A stretch of 12,609 nt of DNA from CAZOGW01 sp964579415. Lineage in GTDB: Bacteria > Actinomycetota > Acidimicrobiia > Spongiisociales > UBA5794. The notes beneath the pieces are model-generated. The model was not told the origin of the DNA. It saw only the letters and a list, made by a program, of their open reading frames with translations, and did not search any database. Position 1 is the first letter of the stretch. Every line of letters starts with the position of its first letter. The position numbers and the translations under genes are program-made. Of this stretch, positions 1 through 6,871 are shown in pieces. The DNA lies in assembly GCA_964579415.1 (NCBI GenBank), contig CAZOGW010000085.1:1-12609 (forward strand), in the 5' to 3' direction.

Positions 1-18
1 GAAACCCGACCTCTTCAT

Positions 19-44
19 CTCCCCCCGGGCTTTGACGGGGGGAG
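19..44. repeat. Perfect inverted repeat (8-bp stem)
   Basis: CTCCCCCC at 19-26 pairs with GGGGGGAG at 37-44 around a 10-nt loop (27-36). It lies four bases from the next hairpin (48-75). The two G/C stems in tandem look like part of a structured repeat rather than an operator. What lies to the left is outside the window, so it could also terminate a gene arriving from that side. Confidence 0.5.
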
Positions 45-47
45 TGG

Positions 48-75
48 CCCCGACGGAGCGCTAGCGGAGTCGGGG
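48..75. repeat. Inverted repeat CCCCGAC/GTCGGGG
   Basis: CCCCGAC at 48-54 pairs with GTCGGGG at 69-75. The 14-nt loop contains a GCGCTAGCG-like sequence (58-66). Together with the neighbouring hairpin at 19-44 it gives the region a REP-like look. Confidence 0.5.
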
Positions 76-221
76 TCGAGGGGGGTCCTCATCGCGCACC
101 CTGCACAACCTCGCAGCAAGCTCAACGCCCACCTCAGACGAAGACCCCCTCCGGCCGATCGGCTTGCTTCGAGGCTGCGGACGCGATGAGGTCTGATCGC
201 GCCAGGCGAGCCGATCGCCCA

Positions 222-248
222 CCTCCCCCACCGAAGCGGCGGGGGAGG
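222..248 (-). terminator. Hairpin just after nadC, likely transcription terminator
   Basis: CCTCCCCC at 222-229 pairs perfectly with GGGGGAGG at 241-248, and an inner CCG/CGG pairing (231-233/237-239) shortens the loop. The hairpin begins about 9 nt past the nadC stop codon on the minus strand. There is no U-tract, as is common for terminators in GC-rich actinobacteria. It probably ends the nadABC transcript or protects its 3' end. Confidence 0.6.
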
Positions 249-257
249 ACGAAACCG

Positions 258-1121
258 CTACAGGTCCAACCCGACGTCGAGTTGGGGGGCGGAATGTGTC
301 AGCCAGCCGACGGAGATGAGGTCGACGCCGGTGGCGGCGACGGCGGCGACGGTGTCTGGGGTGATGCCGCCGGACGCTTCGGTGACGCAGCGACCGCCGA
401 CGATCTCGACGGCCTTCTCCAGTTCGGAGAGGGTCATGTTGTCGAGGAGGACGGCGTCGGCTCCGGCGTCCAGGGCCTCCTGGAGTTGGGCCAGGGTGTC
501 CACCTCCACCTCGATTCGCACCGTGTGGCCCACCGCGGCGCCGGCGGCGGCGACGGCGGCGGGCAGTGATCCGACGGCGGCGATGTGGTTGTCCTTGACG
601 AGGACGGCGTCGTCGAGCCCGAAACGGTGGTTGACCCCGCCGCCGCAGCGCACCGCGTACTTCTGCAGGGCCCGCAGCCCGGGGATGGTCTTGCGGGTGT
701 CGGCGATGCGGGCACCGGTCCCGTGCACCAGGTCGACGAGCCGAGCGGTGGCGGTGGCGACTCCGCTGAGGTGGCCGAGAATGTTGAGGCAGGTGCGCTC
801 GCCGGTGAGTAGCGCCCTGGTCCTGCCCTCGACGGTGGCGAGGAGTTCCCCTGCGGCCACGGGATCGCCGTCGGCTGTGTGCAGGGTCACCAGCGCGTCC
901 GGGTCGAGCAGGGTGAACACCCGGGTGGCGGCCTCCAGCCCGGCGACGACGCCGGAACCGCGGGCCACGATGCGGGCGGTGGCCCGGGCCTCTGCCGGGA
1001 TGGTGGCATTGGTGGTGATGTCGCCGGCGCGGCCCAGGTCTTCTGCGAGGGCGGCGCGCAGCACGCCGTCGACCAGGAGCGGCGGTAGCGGTAGGACGGG
1101 ACCTGCGGCGGGAGCGGCCAT
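258..1121 (-). CDS. nadC: Nicotinate-nucleotide pyrophosphorylase (carboxylating), quinolinate phosphoribosyltransferase
   Basis: This enzyme converts quinolinate and PRPP to nicotinate mononucleotide, CO2 and pyrophosphate in the cytoplasm, the third step of de novo NAD synthesis. The protein is 287 aa, a normal family length. Motifs seen: DITT (34-37), the active-site stretch DTRKTIPGLR (141-150), QKYAVRCGGGVNHR (153-166), VKDNHI (175-180), EVEVD (204-208), DNM (227-229), ASGGI (249-253) and a C-terminal SVGWLTHS (270-277). The lysine, arginines and acidic residues that bind quinolinate and phosphate are all present. The ATG at 1121-1119 was chosen because it overlaps the nadB stop by one base (TGATG), meaning translational coupling; the open frame continues upstream only as a shadow of nadB. 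It is the last gene of nadABC and is followed by a hairpin at 222-248. Confidence 0.97.
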   Translation of the reverse strand: MAAPAAGPVLPLPPLLVDGVLRAALAEDLGRAGDITTNATIPAEARATARIVARGSGVVAGLEAATRVFTLLDPDALVTLHTADGDPVAAGELLATVEGRTRALLTGERTCLNILGHLSGVATATARLVDLVHGTGARIADTRKTIPGLRALQKYAVRCGGGVNHRFGLDDAVLVKDNHIAAVGSLPAAVAAAGAAVGHTVRIEVEVDTLAQLQEALDAGADAVLLDNMTLSELEKAVEIVGGRCVTEASGGITPDTVAAVAATGVDLISVGWLTHSAPQLDVGLDL

Positions 1122-2653
1122 CAGGCCACCCCGGCGAGGCGTCGCACCGGGACCAGCGCCTCCGACGCCGGGTCGACCACGGTGTGGCGGTGCCATTGTT
1201 CGGCGGGCTCCGGGTGGTCGAGGCGGTGGTGGCCGCCCCGGCTCTCGGTGCGGGCCAGCGCGGCCCGGGTGACCGTCTCGGCGACCAGGGCCATGTTGCG
1301 GCCGCTGGGCCCGATCAGGCGGGGCTGTAGCGCGGCGATGCGCGCCAGGGCGGTACGCAGGCCGCTGCCGTGGCGCATCACCCCGACGTGGTCCCACATC
1401 ACGCTGCGCAGGCGGGCCACCGCTTCGGGGTCGTCGTCGCCGACGTCCAGCGCCGAGGCGGCGACCCGGAGGTCACGGACCGGCGCAGTGGTAGCGGTGG
1501 CGATGGCGGAGGCGACGGCCCCACCCAGTGCGAGACCCTCGAGCAGCGAGTTGCTGGCAAGGCGGTTGGCGCCGTGCAGGCCGGTGGAGGCGGCCTCCCC
1601 CACCACGTACAGGCCGGGCACGGTGGTGCGGCCGGCGTGATCGGCGGCGACGCCGCCCATGTGGTAGTGCGCCGCCGGCGTCACCGGGATGGCCTCCACC
1701 CGGGGGTCGATACCGGCCCGCATCGTCGAGGCGAACACGGTGGGGAACCGGTCGGGGAAGGTGGCGCCGAGGTGGGTGGCGTCAAGGCGGGGGTCGGCGC
1801 CGGCCTCGAGCTTGCGCCAGATGGCCCGGGCCACCACGTCGCGGGGAGCCAACTCGGCGTCAGGGTGCTCCTCCACCATGAACCGCTCCCCCGCCGCGTC
1901 GAGGAGCACGGCGCCGGCGCCGCGCAGGGCCTCGGTGAGCAGCGGCAGCGGGTCGAGGGCCGAGCGCAGGGCGGTGGGGTGGAACTGGACGAACTCGGGG
2001 TCGACGACGCGGGCGCCGGCGCGGATGGCGATGGCCATGCCGTCGCCGGTGACCTCGACCGGGTTGGTGGAGGCGGCATAGAGCCTGCCGATGCCGCCGG
2101 TGGCGAGGACCACGGCCGGCGAGACCACGATCTCCTGCTCCCCGTCCGGTCCGAGCACGACCACGCCGGCGGCGCGCCCGTCGCTGCGGAGGACGTCGAG
2201 GACGGTGCTGTGCTCGCGCACCTCGATGTCGGCGCGGAGGCGGACCGCCTGGCGCAGGGTGCGCATCAGCTCGGCGCCGGTGGCGTCGCCGTTGGCGTGG
2301 ACGACGCGGTGGGCGCCGTGGCCGGCCTCGCGGCCCAGGGTGATCCCCCCGGCGCCGTCCCGGTCGAACCGGGCGCCGAGTCCCACCAGCCAGGCGATGC
2401 GCTCGGCGGCGGCGGCGGTGACCAGCGTCGCCACCGCCGGGTCGGTGAGCCCGCCGCCGACGGCGACCGTGTCGGCGGCATGGGCGGTGGGGTCGTCACC
2501 GTGGCCGATGGCGGCGGCGATGCCGCCCTGGGCCATGGTGCTCGATCCGCTTCCCAGCTCGGACTTGGTGATGACCATGCAGTCGCCCAGGGCCAGCGCC
2601 GTGGTGAGCCCGGCGACGCCGCTGCCCACGATCACCGCCTGCGGGTTGCTCAT
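1121..2653 (-). CDS. nadB: L-aspartate oxidase (FAD)
   Basis: This flavoenzyme oxidises L-aspartate to iminoaspartate, which NadA uses. It is 510 aa, typical for NadB. The N-terminal FAD dinucleotide-binding motif is GSGVAG (10-15), followed by SSTMAQGGIAA (37-47), REAGHGAHRVVHANGDATG (108-126), FVQFHPT (221-227), the catalytic-arginine segment LAPRDVVARAI (268-278), AHYHMGG (328-334), and the second FAD motif around GEAASTGLHGANRLASNSLLEG (352-373). The C-terminal helical domain ends with TESRGGHHR (469-477), the usual ESRGxHxR signature. Its ATG overlaps the nadA stop by four bases (ATGA) and its stop overlaps the nadC start, so the three genes are translationally coupled. The frame stays open upstream through nadA, but that part is out-of-frame shadow and not homologous. 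The succinate dehydrogenase flavoprotein alternative is excluded by the nad context. Confidence 0.97.
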   Translation of the reverse strand: MSNPQAVIVGSGVAGLTTALALGDCMVITKSELGSGSSTMAQGGIAAAIGHGDDPTAHAADTVAVGGGLTDPAVATLVTAAAAERIAWLVGLGARFDRDGAGGITLGREAGHGAHRVVHANGDATGAELMRTLRQAVRLRADIEVREHSTVLDVLRSDGRAAGVVVLGPDGEQEIVVSPAVVLATGGIGRLYAASTNPVEVTGDGMAIAIRAGARVVDPEFVQFHPTALRSALDPLPLLTEALRGAGAVLLDAAGERFMVEEHPDAELAPRDVVARAIWRKLEAGADPRLDATHLGATFPDRFPTVFASTMRAGIDPRVEAIPVTPAAHYHMGGVAADHAGRTTVPGLYVVGEAASTGLHGANRLASNSLLEGLALGGAVASAIATATTAPVRDLRVAASALDVGDDDPEAVARLRSVMWDHVGVMRHGSGLRTALARIAALQPRLIGPSGRNMALVAETVTRAALARTESRGGHHRLDHPEPAEQWHRHTVVDPASEALVPVRRLAGVA

Positions 2654-3639
2654 ACCGTCACCGGCTTCCCAACCTCCAGCATGCGGTCGACGGCGAGGCG
2701 GGCCCGGTCGATCACGTCGGGGGCGACGGTGACCTCGTGGCGCATGTCCCTGAGGGCGTCGCGGATGCCTTCCATGGTGATCCGCTTCATGTGGGGGCAC
2801 AGGTTGCACGGCTGGGTGAAGCGGGTGGCGGGCGACTCGACGGCGACGTTGGCGGCCATGGAGCACTCGGTGACCATCACCACCGATGGTGGCGCCTCGG
2901 TGCGCACCCAGTCGATCATCCCGGCGGTGCTGCCGACGAAGTCGGCCTCCTCCAGCACGTCGGGCGGGCACTCGGGGTGGGCGATGACCTGGATGCCCGG
3001 GTTGAGCGCCCGGTACTCGCGGAGCTGGTCCCCGGTGAACCGCTCGTGGACCATGCAGCTCCCTTCCCACAGGATGACGTCCACGTCGGTCTGGGTGGCG
3101 ACCCAGCGGCCCAGGTACTGGTCGGGGAGGAAGATCACCCGGTCCACGCCGAGGGACTCGACCACGGCGACGGCGTTGGAGGAGGTGACGCAGATGTCGG
3201 ACTCGGCCTTGACCTCCGCCGAGGTGTTGACGTAGGTGACCACGGGGACGCCCGGGTAGCGCTCCTTGAGCAGGCGGATGTCGGCGGCGGTGATCGACTC
3301 GGCAAGCGAGCATCCGGCGCGCAGGTCGGGGATGAGGACGGTCTTGTCCGGGCTGACGATCTTGGCGGTCTCGGCCATGAAGTGGACGCCGGCCATGACG
3401 ATGACGTCGGCGTCGGTGTCGGCGGCGAGGCGGGCGAGTTGCAGCGAGTCGCCGCGCAGGTCGGCGGCGCCGTGGAAGATGTCCGGTGTCATGTAGTTGT
3501 GGGCCAGGACGACGGCGTTGCGCTGCTTCTTGAGTTCCTCGATCTCGGCGATGAGGGGCTCCATCACGAACCGCTCCGCATCGGGGACCACGCCGTCGAG
3601 GCGTAGCTCGATGGGGACGGCGGGTGCGGTGACGGTCAT
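2650..3639 (-). CDS. nadA: Quinolinate synthase (4Fe-4S)
   Basis: This enzyme condenses iminoaspartate with dihydroxyacetone phosphate to quinolinate. It is 329 aa, matching the family. The three conserved [4Fe-4S] ligands are visible in their usual settings: C110 in RAGCSLAES, C224 in HPECPPDV and C281 in PCNLCPHMK. Other family marks are AHNYMTPDIFHGAADLRGDS (46-65), VHFMAETAKI (85-94), YVNTSAEVKAESD (136-148), LPDQYLG (171-177) and VGSTAGM (235-241). The ATG at 3639-3637 has a GGAG ribosome site 9 nt upstream (complement of 3649-3652). It is the first gene of nadA-nadB-nadC and its stop overlaps the nadB start (ATGA). The promoter and a probable operator lie in the 260-bp divergent spacer. 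Confidence 0.97.
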   Translation of the reverse strand: MTVTAPAVPIELRLDGVVPDAERFVMEPLIAEIEELKKQRNAVVLAHNYMTPDIFHGAADLRGDSLQLARLAADTDADVIVMAGVHFMAETAKIVSPDKTVLIPDLRAGCSLAESITAADIRLLKERYPGVPVVTYVNTSAEVKAESDICVTSSNAVAVVESLGVDRVIFLPDQYLGRWVATQTDVDVILWEGSCMVHERFTGDQLREYRALNPGIQVIAHPECPPDVLEEADFVGSTAGMIDWVRTEAPPSVVMVTECSMAANVAVESPATRFTQPCNLCPHMKRITMEGIRDALRDMRHEVTVAPDVIDRARLAVDRMLEVGKPVTV

Positions 3640-3684
3640 GCGGTTCGGCTCCAGTGTGTTCGTGACCCCACTCGGGAGGGGTTC

Positions 3685-3706
3685 TGCTCAGTTTGAGCAT
3701 TACTCA
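3685..3706 (-). promoter_or_regulatory. Tandem inverted-repeat operator in nadA leader, candidate NrtR site
   Basis: A perfect inverted repeat TGCTCA-GTT-TGAGCA spans 3685-3699. On the minus strand it is directly preceded by another TGAG half-site (complement of 3703-3706), so the element reads TGAG/CTCA/TGAG half-sites in a row. It begins about one base past the predicted start of transcription of nadABC, the position expected for a repressor. The NrtR-family gene in this window is the best candidate ligand-responsive repressor. The assignment is inference; I did not match it to a published motif. Confidence 0.5.
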
Positions 3707-3713
3707 CGGAACA

Positions 3714-3742
3714 AAGGTAACACGTCGGGTATTCCTGTGCAA
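3714..3742 (-). promoter_or_regulatory. Predicted nadABC promoter (-35 TTGCAC, -10 TACCTT)
   Basis: On the minus strand TTGCAC (complement of 3737-3742) is followed after exactly 17 nt by TACCTT (complement of 3714-3719), preceded by a TG that makes an extended -10 (TGTTACC). The predicted start of transcription is near 3707, giving a leader of about 68 nt before nadA. The guaB3 upstream region holds the same TGTTACC string, which supports the call. Not experimentally shown. Confidence 0.6.
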
Positions 3743-3784
3743 AATGGAGAACCCGTCGAAATCCCCTCCCCCCGCCATGAGGCG

Positions 3785-3802
3785 TTTGCTAACGTTGGCA
3801 GA
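3785..3802 (+). promoter_or_regulatory. LacI-family-like operator upstream of the galactanase
   Basis: The 18-mer TTTGCTAACGTTGGCAGA is a near-palindrome centred on CG at 3793-3794, with 7 of 9 base pairs matching. A central AACGTT with flanking GC is characteristic of LacI-family operators, which commonly control glycoside hydrolase genes in actinobacteria. It sits about 100 bp upstream of the GTG start. The regulator is not in this window. No clear -35/-10 pair could be fixed for the galactanase. Confidence 0.45.
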
Positions 3803-3825
3803 GAATCTTGCCAACGATGGCAGAG
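3791..3825 (+). repeat. Overlapping inverted and direct repeats before the galactanase
   Basis: CGTTGGCA (3793-3800) and TGCCAACG (3809-3816) form a perfect inverted repeat with an 8-nt spacer. AACGTTGGCAGAG (3791-3803) recurs as AACGATGGCAGAG (3813-3825) with 12 of 13 identities, the copies being 22 bp apart, about two helical turns. This phasing suggests two bound regulator dimers on one face of the DNA. It overlaps the LacI-like site. Confidence 0.45.
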
Positions 3826-3900
3826 GCCGAGTGGAGCGCCCCCGGGCGATGGGCGCGGTTCGTTGCCGCATCGGGTGCCGCTCCGGGGAGAGAGGGAACC

Positions 3901-6801
3901 GTGAGAAGGCTCAGGACAACCATGACTGTGCTGGCGGCGATGGCGCTGCTGGGGGCGGCGATGACGGCGGCAGCGGCGAGCACCGCGGCGCAGGCGCCGG
4001 TGACGATCCGGGACGGGGACCGGATGATGGTCCCGGGCGACTTCGACGTCCTCCGCTTCGACGTCGAACAGGGCGCCGAGATCGTCGCCGCCTCCTGGGA
4101 CGTCGATGTCAACAACGTGGTCATCGTCGATGCCGCCACCGGCCGCATCGATGCCATCGGCGCCGGCGAGGCGACGGTCTCACTGGAGGCCACCGACGCC
4201 GCCGGCGGCCGATGGGTGGACACCATCGACGTCTCCGTGGCGGCGGGCCCCGCCCCCATCGTGACACCGGTGGCGGCCCTGCAGAACGGAAACCGGCCCG
4301 ACTTCATGATGGGCGCCGATGTCTCGTCGCTCTACCAGGTGATGAAGGCCGGCAAGAAGTACTACGACCTGGAGGGGAACGAGGCCCATCCCCTCGACAT
4401 CCTCGCCGAGCACGGGGTCAACTGGGTGCGCCTCCGCGTCTGGAACGACCCCGCCGACCCCTTCGGCAACCTCTTCGGGGGCGGCAACGCCACCATCGAC
4501 ACCACCATCGAGCTGGCCAAGCAGGCCAAGGAACGCGGCATGAAGGTCAACGTGGTGTTCCACTACAGCGACTTCTGGGCGCATCCCGGCCAGCAGCGCC
4601 GCCCGGCCGCCTGGTCGCAGCTCACCGGCCAGCCCCTGGTGGACGCTCTCGGAGCGTTCACCACCGAGTCGCTGATCAAGATGCGCGACGCCGGGGTCTA
4701 CCCCGACATGGTGACCATCGGCAACGAGACCAACAGCAACATCGTCGACGTCAACCTGCAGCTCAACGCGCAGGGCAACATGAACCCGGTGGCGGTGGCC
4801 GTCTTCAAGGCGGGGTCCGCCGCGGTACGGAGCACCGATCCCAACGCCGACGACCCCGAGCGCCGAGCGATGGTGTCGTTCCACCTCGCCAACGGCAACA
4901 ACGCCTCGCTCTACAACAACTTCACGCTGGCGTTGCAGCTCAACGGGGTCGACTACGACGCCCTGGGCGCCTCCTTCTACCCGTCGTGGCACGGCACCGC
5001 GGCGCAGGTGCGCAACAACCTGAACAACATCACCGCCACCCGCGGGATATTCACCTACATCGCCGAGACCGCCTACCCGTGGACGTTGCGGGAGAACGCC
5101 GGCGACGACACTCCGCAGAACTTCAAACACGGGGACGTGAGCACCCTGGCCGTGGCCGCCAGCCCGCAGGGCCAGGCCACCGCGCTGCGCGACGTGATCG
5201 AGGTGGCCGCCGGCATCAACGACGAGAAGGGTCTGGGCATCATGTACTGGGAGCCGGCCTGGCTGGCCGGCCCCACCAACGGCTGGGCCGCCCCGTACGG
5301 CACCGGCTGGGAGACGGCGGGCCTCTTCGACGTCAACGGCCACGTCCTGCCCTCGGTGCAGACGTTCAGCCTGGTGCGCGGCGATCAGGAGGTCCCCGAA
5401 GACGCCGACGCCTGGTCATACGGCTGGGAGACGTGGGTCACCGTCAACCAGGGGGCGACGCCCACCATGCCGACGACTGTCCTGGCGGTGAAGAACAACG
5501 GCCGGATGGGCAACGCCCCGGGGGTCACCAACCGCCAACCGGTGGTGTGGAACGCCGGCGATCTCGCCACGGTGGACGTCAACACCCCCGGCGAGTATGT
5601 CGTCTTCGGCAGCGTGGCCGGAATACCCGACAACGCCTTCGCCCACGTCGTGGTGAGGGAGTCGGCGGCGGCCACGGCGGTGTCCCCGACGTTCAGCCTG
5701 GACGACGGCAGCGCCCTCGCCGCCGCCCCCGACGGGTACTCCCACTCGGCGCGCCAGCCGGTGCAGGCGGGCTCCTTCGAGCTGGCCACGGAGACCGCCA
5801 ACGCCGGCATCTTCTTCACCGTGGACGGTTCCGCTCCGCAGAACGGGGCCGGCTCGACGCTGGAGCTGGCGGGATCGCCGTGGGTGCGCCAGCACGACTC
5901 GATACGGGTCTACGCCGGACCCATCGAGATCGCCCAGAACGTGCAGGTCAGGGCGGTGGCGGCACGGATGGGCTACAACTACGTGTCGGGGCAGTGGGGC
6001 ACCGACGCCACCCTCCTCGGCAACAGCCCAGAGGTGAGCCGCCGCTACAAGGCGGTGTACGACTACGGCGGGCACTACCTGGTCAACGGCGGCTTCGAGG
6101 ACGGCGACCTCACCGGCTGGAGCGTGACCGGCGATGCCGACACCGCCGGGGTGGTCACCCCCGAGGACTGGGTGACCGAGGCCTATGCCGGTGACCACTC
6201 GTTCGCCCTGTCCCTGGCCGGCGGGCAATCGGTGACCCTGAGCCAGGACGTCCTGATTCCCAACGGCGAGTACGACCTGACGGTGTTCGCCCGCGGCGAC
6301 AACCAGACCGACGGCGCCACGGCGATGAGCCTCACCGCCACCGCCGGCGGCGAGGAGTACACCGCCGAGGTGCGCACCATCAACGTCCCCGGCGGCCGGA
6401 TGATCTGGCGGCAATACACCGTCGAAGGCATCGAGGTGACCGACTACGGGTTGGGGATCTCCTTCGACGCCGGGACGACGGGGTCCTACTCCGGTTTCCT
6501 CGACCACTTCGTGCTGCGCCGCGCCGAAGCGCCGACCGACCCGGAGGCTGCGGCGGCGGCACTGCGGGAGGCGGTCGAGTCCATCGATCTGGAGCCGGCT
6601 CATCTCAACCTGGTGCGGTTCCTCGATCGCATCGACCGGGAGATCGCCGCCGGCAACCAGCCGAACGCCTGCCGCGCCGTGGACCAGTACCAGGCGGAGA
6701 TCGACCGTCTCGCCAACCGGCGGCCTGCTCTCGCCCCGGACCAGGCCGCCCTGTTGACGCACCTGACCAACGACCTCTCGGCGACACTCGGCTGTCCCTG
6801 A
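3901..6801 (+). CDS. Secreted multidomain GH53 arabinogalactan endo-beta-1,4-galactanase
   Basis: Predicted to hydrolyse beta-1,4-galactan (pectin side chains) outside the cell. It is 966 aa from the GTG at 3901, which has a strong GGAGAGAGGG site just upstream; the earlier ATG in frame at 3808 would precede that site and disrupt the signal peptide. Order: signal peptide (1 to about 31, Arg-rich start, Ala-rich core, likely cut near TAAQA); a Big2-like Ig domain (about 32-118); the GH53 catalytic domain (about 135-493) with acid/base E276 in IGNETN and nucleophile E389 in AETAYPW; a Big_4-like domain (about 515-587); a chitobiase C-terminal-like segment with FTVDGSAPQNG (about 600-715); a CBM61-like jelly roll starting VNGGFEDGDLTGW (about 728-875); and a C-terminal helical domain resembling FIMAH (about 881-966). 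No sortase signal or terminal membrane helix is seen, so it is probably released. Domain names other than GH53 are by resemblance. Confidence 0.9.
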   Translation: MRRLRTTMTVLAAMALLGAAMTAAAASTAAQAPVTIRDGDRMMVPGDFDVLRFDVEQGAEIVAASWDVDVNNVVIVDAATGRIDAIGAGEATVSLEATDAAGGRWVDTIDVSVAAGPAPIVTPVAALQNGNRPDFMMGADVSSLYQVMKAGKKYYDLEGNEAHPLDILAEHGVNWVRLRVWNDPADPFGNLFGGGNATIDTTIELAKQAKERGMKVNVVFHYSDFWAHPGQQRRPAAWSQLTGQPLVDALGAFTTESLIKMRDAGVYPDMVTIGNETNSNIVDVNLQLNAQGNMNPVAVAVFKAGSAAVRSTDPNADDPERRAMVSFHLANGNNASLYNNFTLALQLNGVDYDALGASFYPSWHGTAAQVRNNLNNITATRGIFTYIAETAYPWTLRENAGDDTPQNFKHGDVSTLAVAASPQGQATALRDVIEVAAGINDEKGLGIMYWEPAWLAGPTNGWAAPYGTGWETAGLFDVNGHVLPSVQTFSLVRGDQEVPEDADAWSYGWETWVTVNQGATPTMPTTVLAVKNNGRMGNAPGVTNRQPVVWNAGDLATVDVNTPGEYVVFGSVAGIPDNAFAHVVVRESAAATAVSPTFSLDDGSALAAAPDGYSHSARQPVQAGSFELATETANAGIFFTVDGSAPQNGAGSTLELAGSPWVRQHDSIRVYAGPIEIAQNVQVRAVAARMGYNYVSGQWGTDATLLGNSPEVSRRYKAVYDYGGHYLVNGGFEDGDLTGWSVTGDADTAGVVTPEDWVTEAYAGDHSFALSLAGGQSVTLSQDVLIPNGEYDLTVFARGDNQTDGATAMSLTATAGGEEYTAEVRTINVPGGRMIWRQYTVEGIEVTDYGLGISFDAGTTGSYSGFLDHFVLRRAEAPTDPEAAAAALREAVESIDLEPAHLNLVRFLDRIDREIAAGNQPNACRAVDQYQAEIDRLANRRPALAPDQAALLTHLTNDLSATLGCP

Positions 6802-6812
6802 GATACCGCCTG

Positions 6813-6843
6813 CGGCCCGCCCCGTCATTGTCGGGGCGGGCCG
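6813..6843 (+). terminator. Strong GC hairpin terminator after the galactanase
   Basis: A perfect 12-bp stem pairs 6813-6824 with 6832-6843 around a 7-nt loop, starting 11 nt after the galactanase stop. There is no T-run after it, as is usual in GC-rich actinobacteria. It separates the galactanase from the next gene on the same strand, whose own promoter-like box follows. Confidence 0.75.
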
Positions 6844-6859
6844 GCCGGCTCGGGTGCAG

Positions 6860-6865
6860 TAGCGT
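6860..6865 (+). promoter_or_regulatory. Possible -10 box (TAGCGT) for a leaderless transcript
   Basis: TAGCGT fits TANNNT and ends exactly 6 nt before the ATG at 6872, which would place the transcription start on the start codon. No Shine-Dalgarno sequence precedes that ATG. No convincing -35 is seen. The same geometry recurs at vapB and nrtR in this window. Confidence 0.35.
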
Positions 6866-6871
6866 GCGCGG

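Larger units (their letters stand above)
1..257. repeat. Non-coding hairpin-rich region, probable dispersed extragenic element
   Basis: No convincing gene is seen here; the open frame at 186-569 runs antisense into nadC and has no family features. The stretch is packed with inverted repeats: 19-26/37-44 (8 bp, 10-nt loop), 48-54/69-75 (7 bp, 14-nt loop), the self-complementary GCCGATCGGC at 154-163, 182-187/196-201 (6 bp, 8-nt loop), and 222-229/241-248 (8 bp). G- and C-runs alternate along the region. This density of hairpins in a short spacer suggests a REP/BIME-like dispersed extragenic element downstream of nadC. The hairpins are seen directly; that copies exist elsewhere in the genome is inference from its look. 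Confidence 0.45.

Noticed and set aside
1370..3235. Long plus-strand open frame (621 codons) across nadB and nadA
   Set aside because: It is antisense to two unmistakable enzymes, is Gly/Ala/Arg/His-rich without motifs, and arises from the GC3 bias of the real genes on the other strand.
3661..3680. Short GC-rich ACCCC/GGGGT pairing in the nadA leader as an attenuator
   Set aside because: ACCCCACTCGGGAGGGGT gives a small stem without any alternative structure or U-run; too weak to call.
3640..3706. nadA-motif (NAD) riboswitch in the nadA leader
   Set aside because: The predicted leader is only about 68 nt and its dominant feature is a short DNA-type palindrome; I see no twin-hairpin aptamer layout.
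3693..6194. Plus-strand open frame (833 codons) overlapping the galactanase in another frame
   Set aside because: It is mostly Arg/Gly/His low-complexity sequence in the wrong frame of a gene with clear signal peptide, catalytic residues and stop; a high-GC shadow.
5416..6828. Minus-strand open frame (470 codons) antisense to the galactanase
   Set aside because: No recognisable domain, composition typical of antisense high-GC frames, and it would have to cross the terminator hairpin.
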